A stretch of DNA of 64,000 bases from Afifellaceae bacterium (GTDB lineage Bacteria > Pseudomonadota > Alphaproteobacteria > Rhizobiales > Afifellaceae), in the NCBI GenBank assembly GCA_028284625.1, contig JANQRH010000007.1, forward strand, positions 62,001 to 126,000. The letters run 5' to 3'. The translations under genes were made by a program, and so were the position numbers. The notes beneath the pieces were generated by a model, which searched no databases, was not told the origin of the DNA, and saw only the letters and a program-made list of their open reading frames with translations. This document shows, one piece after another, positions 25,129 through 34,068 of the stretch; the first letter of the stretch is position 1; every line of letters begins with the position of its first letter.

Positions 25129-25987
25129 CAACAACAACCAGCGCTCCCTCGGCACGGTGTTGGCGGACACGGGGTTCTCGCTTCTGGCGATCGCCATCGC
25201 CATCATCTTTATCTTTCCGATCTACTGGGCGTTCTCGCAATCGCTCAGAAACCCGCTCGACACCTTCACCGTTGCCGGCTTCGGCATCCCGTGGATCAAC
25301 TTCGAGCCGACGCTGGGCAATTGGATCGATCAGTGGAGCACGCCGGAAACGGTGCAATCGCTCGCCAACAGCACGATCATTGCCGTCAGCGCCTCCGTTC
25401 TTGCTATCATCCTGGGCACACCCGCGGCCTATGCGGTGGCGCGGTTCCGCTTCGCCCGCTGGAAAAACCGCGACATCACGATCTGGTTCCTGTCGCAGCG
25501 CGTGTTGCCGCCGGTCGCCACCGTCGTCCCATTCTATTTGCTGATGCGCACGCTCGGCCTGCTCGATACGCACCTGTCGCTGATCCTGATCAACGCCACC
25601 TTCGTGCTGCCCTTCGTGGTGGTGATCATGCGCCAGACCTTCCTCGACCTTCCCTCGGAGCTGGAGGAGGCTGCCTTCGTCGATGGCGCTGGCTATTTCG
25701 GCGCGTTCTGGCGCGTCGCGCTGCCGCTTGCCGCACCTTCCATGGCGGCGACTGGCCTGATCATCTTCGCCTTCACCTGGAACGAGTTCCTGTTTGCTGT
25801 GACGCTGGGCAGCGACAAGGCGATCACCGTCCCGGTGCACATTGCCGGCGCGGTTGATACGCGCGGCGTCCAATTCTGGTTCATGGGCGTGCGCGCCATG
25901 ACGGTGATGGTGCCGCCGGTGCTGATCGCCATCATCGCGCAGCGCTACATCGTGCGTGGCCTGACGCTCGGCGCGGTCAAAGGATAA
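25121..25987 (+). CDS. ABC carbohydrate permease (second subunit)
   Basis: The 288-residue MalG-type permease has six membrane segments, the EAA loop LEEAAFVDGAGYFGAFWRVALPLAAP and the usual C-terminal RYIVRGLTLGAVKG. It overlaps the first permease by 8 bp, so translation is coupled. A gap of 75 bp separates it from the aldolase-like gene. Confidence 0.94.
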   Translation: MTNNNNQRSLGTVLADTGFSLLAIAIAIIFIFPIYWAFSQSLRNPLDTFTVAGFGIPWINFEPTLGNWIDQWSTPETVQSLANSTIIAVSASVLAIILGTPAAYAVARFRFARWKNRDITIWFLSQRVLPPVATVVPFYLLMRTLGLLDTHLSLILINATFVLPFVVVIMRQTFLDLPSELEEAAFVDGAGYFGAFWRVALPLAAPSMAATGLIIFAFTWNEFLFAVTLGSDKAITVPVHIAGAVDTRGVQFWFMGVRAMTVMVPPVLIAIIAQRYIVRGLTLGAVKG

Positions 25988-26062
25988 GCACGACCCGCAC
26001 TTTTGCCTTAGAACGTTTCGTCCAACACCAAACACTCTCGCAGGAAAGAGCAAGAACGCGTC

Positions 26063-27082
26063 ATGACGTCCTCCCCAAAGACTCCGCCAAAAACCTTGGA
26101 TGAAAAGCTCGCCCGAATCCGGGACGGAGCCTACAAGCCGACCGACTTCATCATTGCCGACGCCAAGGATGGCGACATGGCGCTCGGCACCAGCGCGCCC
26201 GGCCCGCGCTATGACGACAAGAACCAGCCGACGGACCGCATGCGGCCGATCGCGGAATATCGCGCCGGCATGCGCGAGATGACGGAATCGGGTCTCGTCG
26301 ACATCATGCTGACGTCGGTCTCCTCCGCCGAGGTCCTGACCGACAACGGCACCTACGCCGATACCCGCGTCACGCCGGCAGTCAGGCTGAACGATGCCAC
26401 CGACATTTGGAGCCATCGCGGCGCCAGCTATCGTGCATCTCCGGCGGAACCCTTTCGCACGGCGCGCCTCGACCGCGCCCGCGCCATCGCCGATCTCGGG
26501 CTTTACGCCATTACCTTCTACAACGACCTCGACCAGGACGTAGAAACGCTCGACGCGTACGCGGCCTTTCGCGACGAGGCGTCGGAAGTAGGCATTCGCC
26601 ACTTCCTGGAAGTCTTCAATCCGGCCTTTCCGATTGAGACCGGCGACGCCGATCTCGGCGCCTACGTCAACGACGCCATCGCCCGCTGCCTGGCCGGCGT
26701 TGCCGCTGCGGACCGGCCGCTCTTCTTGAAGATGACGTTCAACGGCGCCCGCGCCATGGAGGAGCTGGCGTCGTTCGATCCCGAGAACCTGATCGTCGGT
26801 ATCCTCGGCGGCGCGGCCGGTACCACGCGCGACACCATGGAGCTTGTTGCCCAAGCCGAACGCCACGGCGCGCGTGTGGCGCTGTTCGGCCGCAAGGTTT
26901 GGTTCGCTGAATCGCCGACTGAGATCGTTCGTATGATGCGCCGTGTGGTGGAGGGCGAAGTGTCACCGAAGGAAGCCGTGGCCGCCTATCACGACATGCT
27001 CTCAAAGGCTGGCATCATCGCGCGCCGTTCGCTGGAAGACGACAACCAGGTGACGGAGGCGGTGCTTGAGGCCGAGGCGTGA
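26063..27082 (+). CDS. Class I aldolase-like protein (LacD/DhnA type TIM barrel)
   Basis: The 339-residue protein has the strand motifs of a class I aldolase TIM barrel: RAIADLGLYAITFYND, ASEVGIRHFLEVFNPAF, then PLFLKMTFNGARAMEELA where the Lys may be the Schiff-base residue, and LIVGILGGAAGTTRDTMELV with ARVALFGRKVWFAESP as the phosphate-binding end. It lies 4 bp before the PfkB kinase gene. Kinase plus aldolase would phosphorylate and split the sugar brought in by the ABC system. The exact sugar phosphate is unknown and the aldolase call rests on fold motifs. Confidence 0.7.
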   Translation: MTSSPKTPPKTLDEKLARIRDGAYKPTDFIIADAKDGDMALGTSAPGPRYDDKNQPTDRMRPIAEYRAGMREMTESGLVDIMLTSVSSAEVLTDNGTYADTRVTPAVRLNDATDIWSHRGASYRASPAEPFRTARLDRARAIADLGLYAITFYNDLDQDVETLDAYAAFRDEASEVGIRHFLEVFNPAFPIETGDADLGAYVNDAIARCLAGVAAADRPLFLKMTFNGARAMEELASFDPENLIVGILGGAAGTTRDTMELVAQAERHGARVALFGRKVWFAESPTEIVRMMRRVVEGEVSPKEAVAAYHDMLSKAGIIARRSLEDDNQVTEAVLEAEA

Positions 27083-27085
27083 GAG

Positions 27086-28108
27086 ATGTCGAAACGACAA
27101 GGCGTTGTGACCGGCGGCACCTGGTGCTGCGACCACAACAAGATAGTCGATCATTGGCCGGCGGAAGACAGCATCGCCGAAATCTCCTCTGAGGAACGTG
27201 CCGGCGGCGGCTCCGCCTGCAATATGGCGATCGACCTGAAGCGGCTCGATCCGGAATTTTTCGTGGAGACGATCGGCGTCGTCGGCGACGACGAGGACGG
27301 CCGCTTGCTTTCGGCGGAAGCCAAGTCGCATGGCGTGAAGCACGATCAGCTTCGCGTCGCGCCGGACGTGCGGACCAACTACACCGACTGCTACTCGTCG
27401 CAGGCGACGGGGCGGCGCACGCACATCTTCTTCAGCGGCACGAACAAGGCGCTGACGCCGGACACGTTTGACTTCGATCGGACGAGTGCGCGGCTTCTGC
27501 ATCTGGGCCTGCCTGGCGTCCACGCCGTCATGGACGCCCCGTGGGCGGACGAGCCGAACGGCTGGGTCGCCGTATTGAAGAAGGCGCGCCAAGCCGGCTT
27601 GCAGACCAATATGGAACTCGCCTCCGTAGCCGCGGAGACGATCGCGCGGCTGACCCGGCCGTGCCTGCCGCATCTCGATCTTTTGGTCATCAACGATGTG
27701 GAGATCGGCGCGATCGCCGGCCGCACTGTGAGCACGGAGACGGGAACCGATGTGGCCGCATGCTGCGAGGCGGCCTTGGCTGTCCTGGCCGACGGGTCGA
27801 TGGATGTGCTGATGGTGCACTTTCCCGGCGCCGCGATTGCCGTGACGCGTTCCGGCGATGTGCTCACCAAACCTTCGGTCCGCGTGCCTGAGGCGGAGAT
27901 CGTCGGTGCCAACGGCGCCGGCGACGCGTTTGCCGCCGGCGCCGTCTACGCGTTGCAACAAGGCTGGACAGTGGAGGACTCGGTCGGCCTTGCGCACGCA
28001 TCCGCGGCCGCGTCTCTGCGTGGCGTCAGCACGACCGGCGCCGTCGTTCATTGGAAGGAATGCCTGGCGCTCGCCGATGCCTGGGGCTGGCGCGACGCCG
28101 TCACCTAA
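27086..28108 (+). CDS. PfkB-family carbohydrate kinase
   Basis: The 340-residue protein has an early substrate motif GGGSACNMAIDLKRLD, the DDEDGR loop, and the ribokinase-family anion hole and catalytic base in EIVGANGAGDAFAAGAVYAL. It would phosphorylate a hydroxymethyl group of a sugar or sugar phosphate with ATP in the cytoplasm. It is the last gene of the operon, 4 bp after the aldolase-like gene, so the two steps are probably consecutive. Several Cys residues (WCCDHN near 13-17) are unusual but may be incidental. Confidence 0.88.
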   Translation: MSKRQGVVTGGTWCCDHNKIVDHWPAEDSIAEISSEERAGGGSACNMAIDLKRLDPEFFVETIGVVGDDEDGRLLSAEAKSHGVKHDQLRVAPDVRTNYTDCYSSQATGRRTHIFFSGTNKALTPDTFDFDRTSARLLHLGLPGVHAVMDAPWADEPNGWVAVLKKARQAGLQTNMELASVAAETIARLTRPCLPHLDLLVINDVEIGAIAGRTVSTETGTDVAACCEAALAVLADGSMDVLMVHFPGAAIAVTRSGDVLTKPSVRVPEAEIVGANGAGDAFAAGAVYALQQGWTVEDSVGLAHASAAASLRGVSTTGAVVHWKECLALADAWGWRDAVT

Positions 28109-28253
28109 AGCCGCACGCTCCTCAGCGGGTCACGAAGGCAACAAGAAAGGCGGCGACCGATAAGGCGCCACCTCCAAGTTAAACGCCTGGACGAGACGCC
28201 GATGTCGACGCCCTGTCCAAGCGCTTAATCCTGACAATGTTTTAGCGGACCGC

Positions 28254-28736
28254 CTAGCTCGACGGCAGCATCACCTTGTCGATGACGTGGATGATGCCGT
28301 TGTCGGCACGCACGTCGGCGGCCACGACATTGGCTTCGTCGACCGTAACGCCGCTGCTTGACTTCGTCACAGCCAACAGGCGGTCACCACCGGACTTGAC
28401 GGTGCGCACATGGATGGTGCGGCCCGGCAGCATGTTGGAGGCGAGCTCACGCGGCAGCACGTGATAGGAGAGGATCGCAACAAGCTGATCCTTGTTCTCC
28501 GGCTTCAGAAGCGACTCCACCGTGCCAGCGGGAAGCGCGGCAAACGCCTCGTCGGTCGGCGCAAACACGGTGAGGTTCTGCCCGGTGGCCAGCGTCTCGG
28601 CGAGGCCGGCGGCCTGCGCGGCGGCAAGCAGCGTGTTGAAAGAGCCGGCCTCCTGCGCCGTCTCCACGATGTTGCCGGCCTGGGCGCTGCCTGCAAAGGC
28701 AAGCGCGAAGCCGGCTGCGATAAGCGTCTTACGCAT
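28254..28736 (-). CDS. Secreted fasciclin (FAS1) domain protein
   Basis: The 160-residue protein has a signal peptide (RKTLIAAGFALAFAGSAQAG) and one FAS1 domain with both conserved boxes: NLTVFAPTDEAFAALP (H1) and the YHVL segment LSYHVLPRE, ending in DNGIIHVIDKVMLP (H2). AAGGGAG precedes the start. FAS1 proteins mediate adhesion or surface contacts; a specific role is not known. It is on the same strand as the LeuA-like gene but 225 bp away, so it is probably separate. Confidence 0.95.
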   Translation of the reverse strand: MRKTLIAAGFALAFAGSAQAGNIVETAQEAGSFNTLLAAAQAAGLAETLATGQNLTVFAPTDEAFAALPAGTVESLLKPENKDQLVAILSYHVLPRELASNMLPGRTIHVRTVKSGGDRLLAVTKSSSGVTVDEANVVAADVRADNGIIHVIDKVMLPSS

Positions 28737-28961
28737 AAAAGTTCACTCCCTTCAGTCGAAACGGTGTGGGGGCCGCGGGGGTGCGGCTGCAGCTTCAAGT
28801 CTGCAACCTCTCTACGCACCGACCGCTGGATCGGATCACACGCGTCTTGGAAAAAGGAGTGTCGTCGTCTTTTTCTGAGATGCTGGAGATGGCAAACGCC
28901 ATGCGGGGCTAAGCGGCGGACCGCCCACCCGCAGCGATGCGTGTACATTATGGAGTGAAGC

Positions 28962-30182
28962 TTACGCGGCTTTGTTCGCCAGCACCGGTTCAGCGATCGC
29001 CTTAAACTCGTCGTCGGTGAGCACGTCGCGTTTCTTGATGCCCGCCTGCTTCACAATGTGAAGGATTTCCGTGATCTGCTCGTCGCTCGCTTCGCCCATG
29101 CCGAGCGCCTCAAGCTTGTACGAGACCGACGCCTTGCCGCTCTTCTTGCCCAGCACCACTTCGCCGACGCGCCCGGTCAGCGCCGGATGCGTGCCGAACA
29201 TCACCAACGGATCGTGCATGACATATTGAATGCCAATACCGGATTCGCGCGTGAAGTTACTGCTTCCCAGAACCGGCTTGTTGCGCGCAATCGGTACGTT
29301 TGCGCACTTTGACAGCAACGCGCCAAGCTCCGGCAGCTTGTCGAGCTTGTAATTAGTCTCGTAGCCATAGAGCAGGTGGAGCCCGAGCATCAGCTCTTCC
29401 AGCGCGGCATTGCCGGTACGCTCGCCGAGCCCGTTGCCGCAGCTATGAACGACCTCAGCCCCCGCGGTCACGGCGGCAAGTTCCGTGGCGACGCCCATGC
29501 CGAAATCGTTGTGGGTGTGGATCTCCACCGGCAGCCCGGTCATCCGTTTCACCCAGCGCACCATGTATTTGATCGCCTCCGGCGTTGCGCAGCCCATCGT
29601 GTCGACAATACCGATGGAATCGGGCGGTGCTTCGCCCATGATACCGCTGCACAGATTCTCAAGGTCCTCAGGCAGTGCGCGCGTCGTGTCATAGGGAAAG
29701 AACACGGCGTAGAGCCCTTGCTCGCGCGCGTAGTTGATCACCGGCGCGCTGCGCTCCAGCACATCCTTCCACGTCCAGCCAAATTGCGTCTTGAGCTTGG
29801 GGTAGCCGATCGGGACCTCGATGATCACGCCGTTGGCGCCGCATTCCAGCGCCTTGTCGATGTCCGCCTTCATGGCGCGGGCGAAGGTGAAGATGCGTGA
29901 GGAGAGACCGAGCTTGGCGATCTCCTTGATGGCCTCTTCGTCCTGCGGCGAGACGGCGGGCATGCCAGCCTCGATGCGTTCCACGCCCACCTCGTTGAGC
30001 TTGCGGGCGATGGCCAGCTTGTCGTCGATGGAGAACACGACGCCCGGCGTCTGCTCGCCGTCGCGCAACGTCGCGTCGTGGATGTCCACCTTCTCCGGCA
30101 GATCGAGCGACTGGCGAACCTCAGGCACGAAATTATAGGGGCTAACCCACCACTTTCCGTCTTCGATATGGTCTTCGCGCAT
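28962..30182 (-). CDS. DRE-TIM pyruvate carboxyltransferase (LeuA/HMGL-like)
   Basis: ATG 30182 is chosen since GGAGG lies 9 nt upstream; the frame extends to 30254. The 406-residue protein shows the HMGL-like TIM barrel: VDIHDATLRDGEQTPGVVFS with the DRE-type metal and base residues, GVERIEAGMPAVS, and the metal ligands in VEIHTHNDFGMGVA, followed by GLGERTGNAALEE. A short C-terminal region follows but no full LeuA regulatory domain. It would carry out an acyl-CoA/2-oxoacid condensation or the reverse lyase. It is downstream of a TRAP operon, which may import its substrate. The exact acceptor is not readable. Confidence 0.85.
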   Translation of the reverse strand: MREDHIEDGKWWVSPYNFVPEVRQSLDLPEKVDIHDATLRDGEQTPGVVFSIDDKLAIARKLNEVGVERIEAGMPAVSPQDEEAIKEIAKLGLSSRIFTFARAMKADIDKALECGANGVIIEVPIGYPKLKTQFGWTWKDVLERSAPVINYAREQGLYAVFFPYDTTRALPEDLENLCSGIMGEAPPDSIGIVDTMGCATPEAIKYMVRWVKRMTGLPVEIHTHNDFGMGVATELAAVTAGAEVVHSCGNGLGERTGNAALEELMLGLHLLYGYETNYKLDKLPELGALLSKCANVPIARNKPVLGSSNFTRESGIGIQYVMHDPLVMFGTHPALTGRVGEVVLGKKSGKASVSYKLEALGMGEASDEQITEILHIVKQAGIKKRDVLTDDEFKAIAEPVLANKAA

Positions 30183-30290
30183 CGCGTCTTGCCTCCAAGA
30201 AAGGGCCTTCCGAGCCGGGGGGTCGGTTTCCGCCGCCATGCGCGCAGCGGGCATTCGGTCTTGTTATCTATATTTTACGATCTGAGACTA

Positions 30291-30304
30291 AAAAATCAAT
30301 ATTA
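30291..30304 (-). promoter_or_regulatory. Candidate shared operator, copy 1
   Basis: The minus strand reads TAATATTGATTTTT, 110 bp upstream of the LeuA-like start. It matches TAATATCGATTTTT at 34195-34208 at 13 of 14 positions. Both lie in AT-rich upstream regions of genes that are probably functionally linked. Confidence 0.4.
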
Positions 30305-30447
30305 TCCCGACACGATTCAACGCCGATACGTGTCCCCAAGGCAAGAAGGTAAGGCGCTTATATTCAGATAGTGATTTGAAAAACAAGAAGGAAATAGGAT
30401 CACGAGGAGAAACTGTCAAACGGCGACGGGCTGCGTCGCTCGAAGTC

Positions 30448-30480
30448 CGCCTCACAAAATATCGATATTTTTGCGAGGCG
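30448..30480 (-). terminator. Stem-loop with palindromic core after the TRAP permease gene
   Basis: Outer arms CGCCTC and GAGGCG enclose AAAATATCGATATTTT (30456-30471), a perfect 16-bp palindrome. On the minus strand it can fold as a 12-bp stem 18 bp after the DctM stop. It lacks a trailing T run, so an alternative is that the core is a protein-binding site related to the TAATATyGATTTTT motif nearby. Confidence 0.5.
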
Positions 30481-30497
30481 TCGGATGTTCGGCGCCT

Positions 30498-31808
30498 TCA
30501 GTGGATGATGCCGGTGGAGAGCACCGGATAGCGGATCAGGATGATTAGTACGAAGAGCATGATCACGGCGAAGGGCAGGGCGCCGAGGAAAACATCCTTC
30601 AGGCTGATCTCAGGATCGTTCAGCGTGGCCTTGATGACGAAGCATGAAATGCCGAGCGGCGGCGTCAGCAATCCGATCTCCGCGCCGATGACGGTCACCA
30701 GTCCGAACCACACCAGGCTGTGCCCCATCGATTCAATTAACGTGATGAACAACGGCACGACGATGAGGATGATGGACGCGGTGTCGAGCAGCGTGCCGAG
30801 GAACAGCATCAGCACGACATAGATCACCATGATTCCGAAAAAGCCGAGATCGTAGCTCTGCAACACGGCGTCGAGTTGGTCGGGCAGGCCGGCGAAACCG
30901 AGCATGCGGCTGTAAAGCGAGGCCATGGTGATCAGGAACAGGATCGACGCGGTGATGTAACCGGTCTCAATCGCCGTTCGCCAAAGGCCTTGCCAAGTGA
31001 TGGAGCGTCGCGCCATGGCGATGATCAGCGCCACCAGCGCGCCGGCAGCACCCGCCTCCACCGGCGTCAGCCACCCGGTATAGATGCCGCCGAGAACGAT
31101 CACGATCAAAAGAACCGTTGGTCCGGTCTTGTCGAGGATCTGCAAACCCGTCAGCGGAACGTCTTCCGCCTGGCGGGTCTTGGTGCCGATAAAGGACGGC
31201 CAGAAGCGGCCCATAAGCAGAATGGCGACGATATAGGCGACGGTCAGGCAGAGGCCCGGAATGATCCCGGCGATGAACATCTCACCGACCGATTGCTCCG
31301 CAACCAGCGCATAGATGATCAGCATCGCGCTCGGTGGGATGATCATGCCGAGCACCGAGGAGCCGGCGACCACGCCGACCGCAAAGCGCGGATTGTAGTC
31401 GAAGCGCCGCATCTCCGGCACGGAGATGCGCGTGAACACCGACGCTGAAGCAATCGACGAACCGGTCACCGCCGCGAACACCGCATTGGCGCCGACCGTC
31501 GCCATGCCGATCCCGCCGGTGACCTTGCGGAACGCGCGGTTCATCACCGTGTAGATGTCCGTGCCGAGCCCGGCGCGCGAGACAAGCAGTCCCATGACCG
31601 TGAAGAGCGGTATCGTGGCGAACTCGTATTCCGTTACGCCGTCGCCGACAGCCACCCGGAGGAAGTTGAAAGCCAGAACGAGCTTGCCGCTGATCAACCA
31701 GATTGAGATGAACGACACCAAGCCGAGCGCGACCGGGATGTACATCCCGAAGTAGATCAGGACGACGATCGCAACGACCGATAATGCGCCGATCTCAACC
31801 GGTGACAT
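30498..31808 (-). CDS. TRAP transporter large permease (DctM family)
   Basis: The 436-residue integral membrane protein has the twelve-helix pattern of DctM, the ion-coupled transport subunit, with the family motifs PPSAMLIIYALVAEQSVGEMFIAGIIPG and ETGYITASILFLI, and the late LLTPPLGISCFVIKATL. It follows the small permease gene by 40 bp in the order OsmC - binding protein - small - large. The substrate is probably an organic acid. Confidence 0.94.
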   Translation of the reverse strand: MSPVEIGALSVVAIVVLIYFGMYIPVALGLVSFISIWLISGKLVLAFNFLRVAVGDGVTEYEFATIPLFTVMGLLVSRAGLGTDIYTVMNRAFRKVTGGIGMATVGANAVFAAVTGSSIASASVFTRISVPEMRRFDYNPRFAVGVVAGSSVLGMIIPPSAMLIIYALVAEQSVGEMFIAGIIPGLCLTVAYIVAILLMGRFWPSFIGTKTRQAEDVPLTGLQILDKTGPTVLLIVIVLGGIYTGWLTPVEAGAAGALVALIIAMARRSITWQGLWRTAIETGYITASILFLITMASLYSRMLGFAGLPDQLDAVLQSYDLGFFGIMVIYVVLMLFLGTLLDTASIILIVVPLFITLIESMGHSLVWFGLVTVIGAEIGLLTPPLGISCFVIKATLNDPEISLKDVFLGALPFAVIMLFVLIILIRYPVLSTGIIH

Positions 31809-31848
31809 GTCGCCCGCCGGCGCCTGCGCCGCTTGTCATCGCCACCCC

Positions 31849-32454
31849 CTATATATCGGCCCGCTCGTCATGCCGGTCGCCCAGCACGGCTTTGAGGATG
31901 AGGATGATCGCAGAAAGACTGACGCCGAAAAAGATCGCCAGCCGCGCCGGCCACCACGGCGCGGTGAAGATGCCGGGCGTGCCGAAATAATCGCAGCGCG
32001 CAAACGCCGCCGACAGATCGGCGAAGAAGTCGCCGCTCGGCGGCGGGCCGAATTCCGGCGGCGTGAAGAAGTGGCAGCTTTCAAAGGCGTCGAGAAATTC
32101 CGGCCAGATCGCCCAGGCGACGATCGCCATGAACACACCGGCCACCACATCGATGAGCCGCGACGTGGTCCAGGCAAAGACCGGCCGCCGCTGTTTCATG
32201 AGGGACAGAAAGCCGTCGGAGCGTGTCAGCCGATTGCCGTGCACGACGCGCGGCAATTGCAGGAACACGATCAGCACCAGCGAGAAGATGACGACTTCGA
32301 CGACGCCGCGAAACGGAAGGTTGAACACGCCACGGGCAACGACATCGACGTTCATGATCGCCACGAGGATGAAGATCACCCCCGTGCCGACCATGTTGGA
32401 TATCGTCGCGATGCCGACGATGCCCCGCTGTAGCCTGCCAAGAAGGCCGGACAT
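31849..32454 (-). CDS. TRAP transporter small permease (DctQ family)
   Basis: The 201-residue membrane protein has four hydrophobic segments (about 15-40, 48-70, 95-118 and 168-190) and a large loop between the last two with an aromatic, proline-rich stretch (CHFFTPPEFGPPPSGDFFAD), which is longer than the usual DctQ (about 165 residues). It lies between the binding protein and the large permease, separated by 18 and 40 bp. Confidence 0.88.
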   Translation of the reverse strand: MSGLLGRLQRGIVGIATISNMVGTGVIFILVAIMNVDVVARGVFNLPFRGVVEVVIFSLVLIVFLQLPRVVHGNRLTRSDGFLSLMKQRRPVFAWTTSRLIDVVAGVFMAIVAWAIWPEFLDAFESCHFFTPPEFGPPPSGDFFADLSAAFARCDYFGTPGIFTAPWWPARLAIFFGVSLSAIILILKAVLGDRHDERADI

Positions 32455-32472
32455 CGCCGCGCTTCGCGTGTT

Positions 32473-33564
32473 CTAGTTCGTCAGCTCGGCCGCCCAATCG
32501 CGGACCGGTGACATGCCGGCCGCCTTCAACTTCGCCATATAGGCTTGCAGCATTTCCGTGCCCGGCGCGCCGGTTTTGTCCAGGCTCCCCGCCCAGTCGG
32601 CGGCGATGTTGGGCATGGCGTTTGCCCAGGCAATGCGCGCCTCGTCGGACAGTTCGACAACCGTGCCGCCGCCGGCCTTGTAAGCCTCAAGCGATTCCGC
32701 GGCGCGGTCCATGGCCACCGACGCCACATGATCGCGATACTCAATCGCGATTGCCTGCAAGACGTCCTTCACCTCATCGGGGAGCGTGGCCCACACGTCC
32801 TTGTTCACGGTGACGGTTTTGGAATTCACCGCGCCGAGATCGGCCTTCAGCATGTAGGGCGCCACCTCGGCGATCTTGAACGTCTTGGCGGCTTCCGGCC
32901 ACAGCATCGCCGCGTCGACGACACCGGTCTGAAGCATGTTGTAGAAGTTGGGCAGGCCACCGCGAACGCCTGCGGCTCCCGGGATGCCCTCAAGGTAGCG
33001 GAGATTGTAGCCGGCACCGGCCACCTTCTTGCCCTCTAGGTCGGCAAGTGAGTTGATCGGCGTCTTGGAGAACATCTGGTAGGTGTCGAGCACCACGCCG
33101 GTCGCCAGATAGACTTGGTTCTCCGCGTCGAGCTCGGCCGCCATTTGCGGGAACTCCTTGGCGATCTCGTCGACGGCCTTGGCAACGATCCGCGCGTCGG
33201 CGGCAACGAACGGCGTGACCGCGGAGATGCCCTGGCTCGGCAGTTTTGAATTGTGGAAGATCGTCGTGACAATGCCGATATCGCCCAGCCCGAGCTTGAT
33301 GCCGTCGAGCACTCCGCGCGGCTTGACGATCTCGCCGCCATAAGCCTCCTGCCACTCGATCTGATAATTGCCGGTCTTGGCGAGCTCTTCGTTCACGCGC
33401 GGAATGAAGAACCCGGAAAACTCCTTCACCCACATGGAGCGATCCGGATAGCCGTCAATGGCGATCAGCTTGATTGTCTCAGTGGCTTGCGCCGGCGCCA
33501 ATGCACCAAGGCCCGCGGAGAAAGCCGCTGCCAGCAGCACGCGGCGCGATAAAGTGTTGATCAT
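32473..33564 (-). CDS. TRAP transporter solute-binding protein (DctP family)
   Basis: The 363-residue periplasmic protein starts with a signal peptide (SRRVLLAAAFSAGLGALAPA, cleavage near QATET). The fold is the DctP type, with the conserved region for substrate carboxylate binding around NSLADLEGKKVAGAGYNLRYLE and FYNMLQTGVVDAAMLWPEA. The long spacing to the first sugar-like pocket and the GGLPNFYNML segment suggest an organic acid ligand. The gene is preceded by the OsmC gene on the same strand. Confidence 0.92.
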   Translation of the reverse strand: MINTLSRRVLLAAAFSAGLGALAPAQATETIKLIAIDGYPDRSMWVKEFSGFFIPRVNEELAKTGNYQIEWQEAYGGEIVKPRGVLDGIKLGLGDIGIVTTIFHNSKLPSQGISAVTPFVAADARIVAKAVDEIAKEFPQMAAELDAENQVYLATGVVLDTYQMFSKTPINSLADLEGKKVAGAGYNLRYLEGIPGAAGVRGGLPNFYNMLQTGVVDAAMLWPEAAKTFKIAEVAPYMLKADLGAVNSKTVTVNKDVWATLPDEVKDVLQAIAIEYRDHVASVAMDRAAESLEAYKAGGGTVVELSDEARIAWANAMPNIAADWAGSLDKTGAPGTEMLQAYMAKLKAAGMSPVRDWAAELTN

Positions 33565-33606
33565 GACGTCTCCTCCATATGCGTCTCATCCGCCGGTAGG
33601 GACGGA

Positions 33607-34068
33607 TCAGGCGTCTTTGATTTTCCAGGTCTCTTCAATTGTCGTTCCCGCCTGTCGAAACAGCTTCGATAGGGGGCAGTATTTGGCCACCTCTGCCGCG
33701 ACGCGCTGCAGATCCTCATCGCTGGCCGTCCCGTTTGCCTCAACGGTGAGCACGATACGCTGAAACGGAACGGCGATGTCTTCAGCAAGCGTCACGCCGC
33801 GGCGATCGAAATCGCAAGCAACGGCGATATCGAGATGGCCGATATCGACGCCGAGGCTTTGGGCGCATTTGTGGCCGATCGTGTTGGTGCACCCGACAAG
33901 GGCGGCCAGAGCGGTGTCCGTTGGCGCAGGACCCTTGTTGGTGCCGCCGCGCTCCGTCGGCTCGTCGATTGAGAAGCCGAGATCGCGCACCGATACCTCA
34001 GACAGGGAATGCGACGGACAATGGGCTTTGACGCGCAGCGTGACGGTGGTCTTAGGCCTTATGGTCAT
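33607..34068 (-). CDS. OsmC-family protein
   Basis: I start at ATG 34068, with GCGAGGAC upstream; the frame extends to 34095. The 153-residue protein has the two conserved Cys of the OsmC/Ohr fold: LVGCTNTIGHKCAQ and AKYCPLSKLF, separated as expected. OsmC proteins reduce organic hydroperoxides or handle persulfides. It is the first gene of the TRAP operon and lies 42 bp before the binding protein gene, a combination that may mean the imported compound or its product is oxidising or thiol-reactive; that is inference. Confidence 0.88.
   Translation of the reverse strand: MTIRPKTTVTLRVKAHCPSHSLSEVSVRDLGFSIDEPTERGGTNKGPAPTDTALAALVGCTNTIGHKCAQSLGVDIGHLDIAVACDFDRRGVTLAEDIAVPFQRIVLTVEANGTASDEDLQRVAAEVAKYCPLSKLFRQAGTTIEETWKIKDA

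Larger units (their letters stand above)
30183..30497. other. Control region between TRAP permease and LeuA-like gene
   Basis: This 315-bp gap is clearly AT-richer than the genes around it. It holds a hairpin with a perfect palindromic core just after the TRAP operon (30448-30480) and, at 30291-30304, an AT-rich motif that also occurs upstream of the OsmC gene. The promoter of the LeuA-like gene should be here. No gene is seen. Confidence 0.6.

Noticed and set aside
24604..26866. Long minus-strand open frames opposite the second ABC operon (e.g. 25088-26866).
   Set aside because: They are antisense to clear permease and aldolase-like genes, and their translations are rich in Arg, Gly and His as expected for shadow frames.
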